The position numbers were made by a program, and so were the translations under genes. This document shows, in pieces, positions 58,965 through 64,000 of a stretch of 64,000 nt of DNA. The stretch is from NCBI GenBank assembly GCA_036971475.1, contig JBAIZL010000376.1, forward strand, positions 8,831,501 to 8,895,500, read 5' to 3'. The notes beneath the pieces are model-generated. The model was given only the letters and a program-made list of their open reading frames with translations. It had not been told where the DNA came from and searched no databases. Position 1 is the stretch's first letter. Each line of letters opens with the position of its first letter. Source of the DNA: Prosapia bicincta (taxonomy: Eukaryota; Arthropoda; Insecta; Hemiptera; Cercopidae).

Positions 58965-60260
58965 GCCTCCAAAGAAGAAGTTTTGAATTTGGTTCTTTAA
59001 TAGAAAACAGTCATTGTAAAGGTTTGTGTTCAGAAAAGATTTTAGGTTTTCTTCTGTATAGATAAAATCTGCACCCTTTTGTGTCTGGCCAAGTACGGCT
59101 CCAATTACAAAGCTACTAGAGTCAGAAGTAAAATTATATTCTTTTCCAAATCTGGGAATTACATCAAAGGTTCATTTCATAGGTAGTATTTGTTTACAAG
59201 TTTTAAAGCAATTTATGTTATTTTGTTCATCAATGTTAATTTTGGCAGCCCTTTTTTAAACATTTGGTGGTAAAAGGTTTAGTTATATCAGCAAAATTCT
59301 TTATAAATTTCCTATCATAACCTACTGGACCTAAAAAAACTGTTAAATTCTTTAATTGTCTTTGGAATAGGATAGTTTTTTTTAGCTTCTACTTCTTTTG
59401 GATTTGGGTTGACTCCTTCTTCCGTTACTAAATGACCTAAATATGGTACTTCTTTTCTAAGAAATTCTGTTTTGCCGAGCTATACTTTAAGGTTGGCTTT
59501 AACCTGTCAAAAACTTCCCTAAGACTCTCTTAGGATAATATGTTCATGAAGGCTCGTTGAATAAATTATAATGTCGTCCAAATAAACTAGGCACGTTTCG
59601 TTTTGAATTCCCCTCAGAACATTTATCATAATTGTTTTAAACGAAGGGGAGCTTTTTTTAGACCAAAGGGCATTCTTAAAAATTCGTAATGGCCCGTTTC
59701 CGTTGAAAATGATTTTTTCTACGCTTTTTGTGTCTATCTCTTAGAAATCCTGGCTAGGATTACGCCTTGGATGAAATCCTGAGGCTAGGGCTAAAGCTGT
59801 GAAGTACTGAGATCTTTCTAACTTCTCTAAAACGTCAGTTATGTTTGGTAAGGGAAACTTATCATCGATTGTTTTGAGTTTAATCCTCTGAAATCTATCA
59901 CTAATCGAAATTTCATTTTCCCAGAAACGTCCTGTTTTTTTTTTGTACAATCCAGATCAGAAAGTCTCATGGGGAAAGGGAAGGCTGAATGATTTTCTTC
60001 TTACTCATGTCTTCTGTTTATTTATTAATTCCATGTTTGTAAATTTCTGGATATCTATAATTTCTAGAACATACGGGAATTCCTTCTGTAGTCCTCATTA
60101 TATGTTTTATTTATTAGTGAAAGTCAAGTCATTTCCATCAATATAAAATATATCTGCATACTCTTCTATTACATTTGTTATGGGGGTCTTTTCTTCTGAA
60201 TTCATGTTCTACCCTGAATTTTGACAAGTCTAGTTTTTTACTTTTCGTTTTATATAACCT
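58965..60260 (-). pseudogene. Ty3/gypsy retrotransposon pol remnant (RT and RNase H)
   Basis: Read on the minus strand the gypsy order is clear despite many breaks. First a pre-RT block (LNSEEKTPI, EEYADIF, YRYPEIY, KKKIIQPS), then RT: IDDKFPLPNITDVLEKL, SQYFTALALASGF, CLVYLDDIIIYS, KTEFLRKEVPYLGHLV and NPNPKEVEA. RNase H follows (SDSSSFVIGAVLGQTQ, then HKPL and LFSIKEPNSKLL with an internal deletion). In the first catalytic motif (family TTLDLASGF) the Asp is Ala; YLDD is intact. Frameshifts and stops occur throughout. No LTRs, gag or integrase were found, and a TA microsatellite adjoins the upstream side at 60327. Confidence 0.88.
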
Positions 60261-60325
60261 AACATATTACAATTTGTGTTTGTTTAAAAAGCATTTGCTT
60301 CAAGAACCGATAACGGTTGAAAGCG

Positions 60326-60326
<1 letters not shown>

Positions 60327-60392
<66 letters not shown>
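60327..60392. repeat. (TA)n microsatellite
   Basis: About 33 TA units, adjoining the upstream edge of the gypsy remnant. Confidence 0.97.
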
Positions 60393-60398
<6 letters not shown>

Positions 60399-60458
60399 AA
60401 TCAATTGTGTGTGCTCATTTAAAATAAATTGTAAATTAACAAAAATGTTGTTCTATAC

Positions 60459-60506
<48 letters not shown>
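60459..60506. repeat. (TA)n microsatellite
   Basis: About 24 TA units; separated from the previous run by 66 bp of AT-rich sequence. Confidence 0.97.
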
Positions 60507-60507
<1 letters not shown>

Positions 60508-61410
60508 GATTAGGGATAAAGTGTGAACAATACGTTACAGTCATTAACGATCAAATACACATATAATAATAGATATTTGGTGACAATAACTATAATCGAT
60601 AAAACTATGTTTTATTTCAATTTTTTGTATAATATTATGCCTTAAAATTTTCTTACATATTCGATGTTTATTTAATAATGGAATAAGTTATTAAAAAGAA
60701 ATTATTTGTGTGATAGTTTATTACTACGAAAATGATTTCTTCATGCCATCTCGTACTGAGTAAGAAACAATTTAGTTTAATAGGAAAAAAATAATAAAAT
60801 ATACTATGCATGGTTTCCACAGCTCAGAGAATCTGTTTGCAAAACATGTATACCTATTTGTTGTTTTAAGTAATTCAAAAAACGTCGTCGTCTAGGCTAA
60901 TATAGCCGTCAAGATAAGAACTGCCCGCTTATTTGGACACTCTTTTGAATTTGTTCGATCATATTCAAACAATTATCAAAACATATTTTTAAATTTAGAA
61001 TATATATAATTGCCAGATATAGTTTTTGAGTGAATTCAAAGACCAGGTGTTAGGAAAATGTCTTAATTTTTTCTATATTTGCTGTTAGCAGTTACCTATT
61101 TGGATTTTTTAATTTTAGAAATCTTCTTTTGCTTACAATTTTGAATAACCCTACCGTGTTTTTTTAAAATGTTTTTTGAAACCTTGGAATTATAAAGCAT
61201 TGTCTTTATATATCTAATGAATATATTTTATTCATAAAAACTTTACCGTCAATGACTATTGTACGGATGAAATCAGTTTTACTGAAAACATGAAATATCG
61301 AAATCTTGTTGCTTTTCATGACGAGCGGGTTGTAAATTACTTATTACACTTTTGCTATTACTTGCGACCAGACTTTTTGTTAACTAAAGTTGTTAAATTG
61401 TTAACATACA
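60507..61410. other. Unassigned AT-rich DNA
   Basis: Nothing recognised. It lies 3' of the PLE remnant when read on the minus strand and could include decayed PLE 3' sequence. Confidence 0.45.
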
Positions 61411-61450
61411 CTTGGAGGAAACGTTTTCGTCTTACGACTTCTTCACCTTC
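61411..61450 (-). ncRNA. Hammerhead-like motif next to the PLE remnant, one core change
   Basis: On the minus strand the order is AAGG, GTGAAGA-like box with C replaced by G at the first conserved position, one extra A, helix II GTC-GTAA-GAC, GAAA, palindromic helix III AACGTT, T at the cleavage site, then CCT pairing AGG. It begins about 47 bp after the end of the GIY-YIG coding frame. Layout and palindromic helix III match the other copies. The C-to-G core change should abolish activity. Confidence 0.5.
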
Positions 61451-61496
61451 GTATTTTTGCCGCTAGGATTGCTGCAGTTGTGCTTCCTCGGTACTA

Positions 61497-62062
61497 TTAT
61501 TGAGAGGACTGAAAGTTAGAAGTGATGTGAACGAAGAGAATATGTGATCTGTGCCGTTTTTGTTTATTTAAGATGTCATTTTTATGTGTGTTGCTATGTC
61601 TATATATTTCATACTGTTCTAGTGTGTTTAATTTATGGCCTTTGTTGCATGTGTGGAGGATGCTCATGTATTTTCCATACTTTTGCATGCGTGTTTAGTG
61701 TACATGAGGTGATTTGCGAAGGGGGATTCAATAGTAGGGTGCAGTGCGCATTTGTGTTCTTTATATCTTTCAGCGAAATATCTGCCTGTTTGTCCAATAG
61801 AGAACTTATTGTAGTTGTTGCATTTTAGTTTGTATACTCCCGGGTTATTGTATGTGTTGGTATTGTTGTAATGCTGTGTCTGATAGCTGTTTGGCTTTTA
61901 TTTTTTGTTCTGTAAGCTACATTGTATCCTGCTTTTTTGAATTGGTGTGCTATTTTATTTGTGAGTTTGTTTATATATGTGAGGGTGATGAATTTATTTG
62001 TTTGTGTTTTTGTTAAATAATTGTCATATCCATTTTTGTGAGCTAAATATTTTATCGTGTTT
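61497..62062 (-). pseudogene. Penelope-like element (PLE) pol C-terminus with GIY-YIG endonuclease, decayed
   Basis: Minus-strand translation gives the PLE linker (TIKYLAHKNGY, KLTNKIAHQFKKAGYNVAYR), then a GIY-YIG domain: GVYKLKCNNYNKFSIGQTGR, FAERYKEHK, SPFANHL. After a frameshift near 61680-61690 the conserved tail follows (ILHTCNKGHKLNTLEQYEIY, NDILNKQ), ending at 61497. The catalytic Tyr of YIG is Ser here and GIY reads GVY; the Arg of the R-x(3)-H region is present. PLEs are retroelements whose protein joins a telomerase-like reverse transcriptase to this endonuclease. The RT part is absent upstream of 62062. The broken frame and altered active site make this copy inactive. Confidence 0.88.
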
Positions 62063-63030
62063 AGTTCCTAACTGCACTAAATAACAACAAATTTGTTATC
62101 AAATTTTGAAACGTTAAAAAATACTTAGCTAGTATAAATTATTGTTTCAAAATTTACTGATAAAATCACTTCGTAAAAATTCAACAACTAAACTACTTAT
62201 ATAAAACTAAATTGTTTGAAACGGAACTACAAAGATTTTGGTTTCATTTTAGAAAATCTTGGAAGAGAGGCTAACGATGTGCGTACTGTCAAATAAGGAA
62301 GAACCCTTATACGAAACAGAGGTTTCATTAATGTAACAGTTCAATCTGTCTAGAGCATACTAGATCGCAGATTTCAATCCACATGATGTGCAATAAAGGG
62401 AATTAAAATGACGGCTAGTTTAATAGTCGTCGCGCGTTTCAATTCCCTTCATCTAAACATTTCATGATAATAATTTTAAATATTTTCTTAGTATTACATT
62501 GTTCTACAATTTTTTACTTGTATATATCTTAAAATTTTTGTACCTAAAAATTCAGTTTTAAAGAAAATGTTTGCAATAAATAATGAGTTTGTAAATGTTA
62601 ACGGTTCCCAATATGAGCGACAATTCAAGTTACAAACCAGCGCGCGACCGATAAAGTTCAACTAAATTAATAAAAACCCCTTAATTACAACATATAAAAC
62701 TTTGTTTACTACAATTACCTTATATACATTTCAACTATATAGTAATCTACTTCAGAAGTTTTTTTTTTCACACGAAATGAAAGCAAACAATCCACAAAAA
62801 ATTATGTAATAAAACAGCTGATCTAGTCCAAAGAAATTAATACAAACAACTCAGCTGTTAACCCACAGAAATTAAAATCGAATGCTAGCTATTTTTGAAG
62901 ATTTATAATTCAATTCACCACCGACTCAAAACTTATACATAAATAGAACTACATTCCCAATTATTTAAAATATACAAAGATGAAATAAGAATAGGCCCTT
63001 TTTCATTATTCATTGTATTTTTAATGATAC

Positions 63031-63033
<3 letters not shown>
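62063..63033. other. Unassigned AT-rich DNA
   Basis: No coding similarity, RT remnant or other repeat was recognised upstream of the PLE fragment. Confidence 0.45.
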
Positions 63034-63084
<51 letters not shown>

Positions 63085-63128
63085 TAATATATATAAATCT
63101 AATGGTGTGTGTGTGTGTGTGTGTGTGT
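63034..63128. repeat. (TA)n and (GT)n microsatellites
   Basis: About 25 TA units (63034-63083) and, after 20 bp, about 12 GT units (63104-63128). Confidence 0.96.
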
Positions 63129-64000
63129 ATTTCCTCAATCACGTAAAAATTACTTCACCCGTTGAGCTGAGATTTTACATAGATATTCTTACGGTCACTA
63201 ATTAAAAAACAGGCAAATATTTTTCAGAAATTCTGTCAGTACACTATCCCACGGGCCTTGAAAACCACCTTAATACTCAATTTTCTATATTCAACTTAAT
63301 ACTTAACTTGATTTAATCAGCTGATAATCACCTGAAACAATCACTTTTAAACACATTTAAACAGCTGATTGTAATGGATCGTTATTTATCTTAGTTACTT
63401 TAGTTAGTTTACTTTACAAATGTTATGTTACAAGCAGAAGTTTTTCTGCCCCAAAAGTTTACAATTTTTGAACAAATTAATTCCCCCTCAATCGTGGTGC
63501 TAATAGTACTGGTGTAAATGCCCATTGCCCAACCCCCAATACAATTCACATTAAATTAATCAAAAATGTGTTCTGAAGCTATAATAACAATGATTGTCTG
63601 TTAGTGCCACGGAAGGTTAATTTTATATCCCAATAAAGTATCCTGTCAGGATTGATTTGGTTGTAAGTTTATACGTTTAACCAAATGCATAGATGTAAGG
63701 CTATAATAGAGATCACGTGACGAAGTATTACTTTGCGGAAGTAGACGTTTAATTAGGTAATGTTGTATAAAATATCCTGATTTGTTCGTATAAAGTATAC
63801 CTGATACTTTACAGGTATATTTTAATATAGGTATATAGTATTGTATAGGCTTATATTTAAATAAATGTATACGTAGTACGGCGCGCCGTTGATACTCGGA
63901 CGTAGTACTTCTTCGTACTCAACAATGAATTTTTTACCCAACTTTAATTTGATAAAAATTTTAATTATTTCCCTGGGAAAGAGTTTTCATTTTTTTTTTT
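63129..64000. other. Unassigned DNA with a possible TE terminus
   Basis: Directly after the GT run, 63129-63200 contains CCCGTTGAGCTGAGATTTTACATAG-like wording (split here: CCCGTTGAGCTGAG, then ATTTTACATAG). It resembles the short conserved block often seen at insect element copies beside microsatellites, but I cannot assign it. CGGCGCGCCG (63879-63888) is a perfect GC palindrome in an otherwise AT-rich stretch. Confidence 0.4.

Noticed and set aside
62933..63142. Open frame of alternating Thr-His and Ile-Tyr
   Set aside because: A direct translation of the GT and TA microsatellites.
1..64000. tRNA and rRNA genes
   Set aside because: No cloverleaf with matching A- and B-box words and no conserved rRNA blocks were recognised on either strand; a covariance search was not possible here.

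Overview
The window reads as AT-rich nuclear DNA from an invertebrate animal, most likely an arthropod. That rests on the mix of decayed element types, not on any host gene: BEL/Pao, Ty3/gypsy, a Penelope-like element (PLE) with a GIY-YIG domain, piggyBac-like and pogo/Tigger-like DNA transposons, and many long TA/CA microsatellites. I found no intact host protein gene, no rRNA or tRNA gene and no CRISPR array. Every recognisable coding stretch is a broken transposable-element gene.

Layout. 1-27083: one uninterrupted satellite array with a monomer of about 59 bp (roughly 460 copies), organised into several higher-order repeats (HORs): 881 bp at the left end, about 1711 bp at 3.7-8.7 kb, about 1.88 kb at 17.3-20 kb, and at the right end exactly three copies of a 2354 bp unit that is itself built from alternating 1353 and 1001 bp blocks. 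27084-29917: multiple copies of a dispersed repeat (called family X here), one of them split by a small fold-back insertion. 29918-32864: a decayed piggyBac-like transposon. 32865-37136: a decayed BEL/Pao retrotransposon on the minus strand. The piggyBac-like element sits in a TTAA inside the BEL integrase gene, but its other side abuts family X, so the locus was rearranged afterwards. 37137-44700: unassigned AT-rich DNA with further family X and fold-back copies. 44.7-48.6 kb: a cruciform-prone microsatellite, a 33 bp minisatellite and a 914 bp pogo/Tigger deletion derivative. 48.6-52.7 kb: a stretch with strong C-over-G skew between two GC-richer islands, bounded by microsatellites. 52.8-58.9 kb: nothing recognised. 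58.96-60.26 kb: Ty3/gypsy pol remnant (minus). 61.4-62.06 kb: PLE remnant (minus). The remainder is unassigned AT-rich DNA with microsatellites.

The observation I consider most valuable is a scattered set of hammerhead-ribozyme-like motifs (about 39.27, 40.9, 44.8, 48.5, 52.75 and 61.43 kb). The best one, at 40891-40938 on the minus strand, has every conserved core nucleotide and well-paired helices. It lies inside a 254 bp fold-back insertion with 29 bp inverted repeats, a one-sided 32 bp tail and a 12 bp target-site duplication that can be checked against an empty copy of the same repeat in this window. With the PLE fragment at 61.5-62.06 kb, this suggests short, non-coding, ribozyme-bearing hairpin elements derived from or mobilised by PLEs.

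Coordinates of repeat edges are by eye and may be off by a few bases. Homology calls come from motif recognition without a database search.
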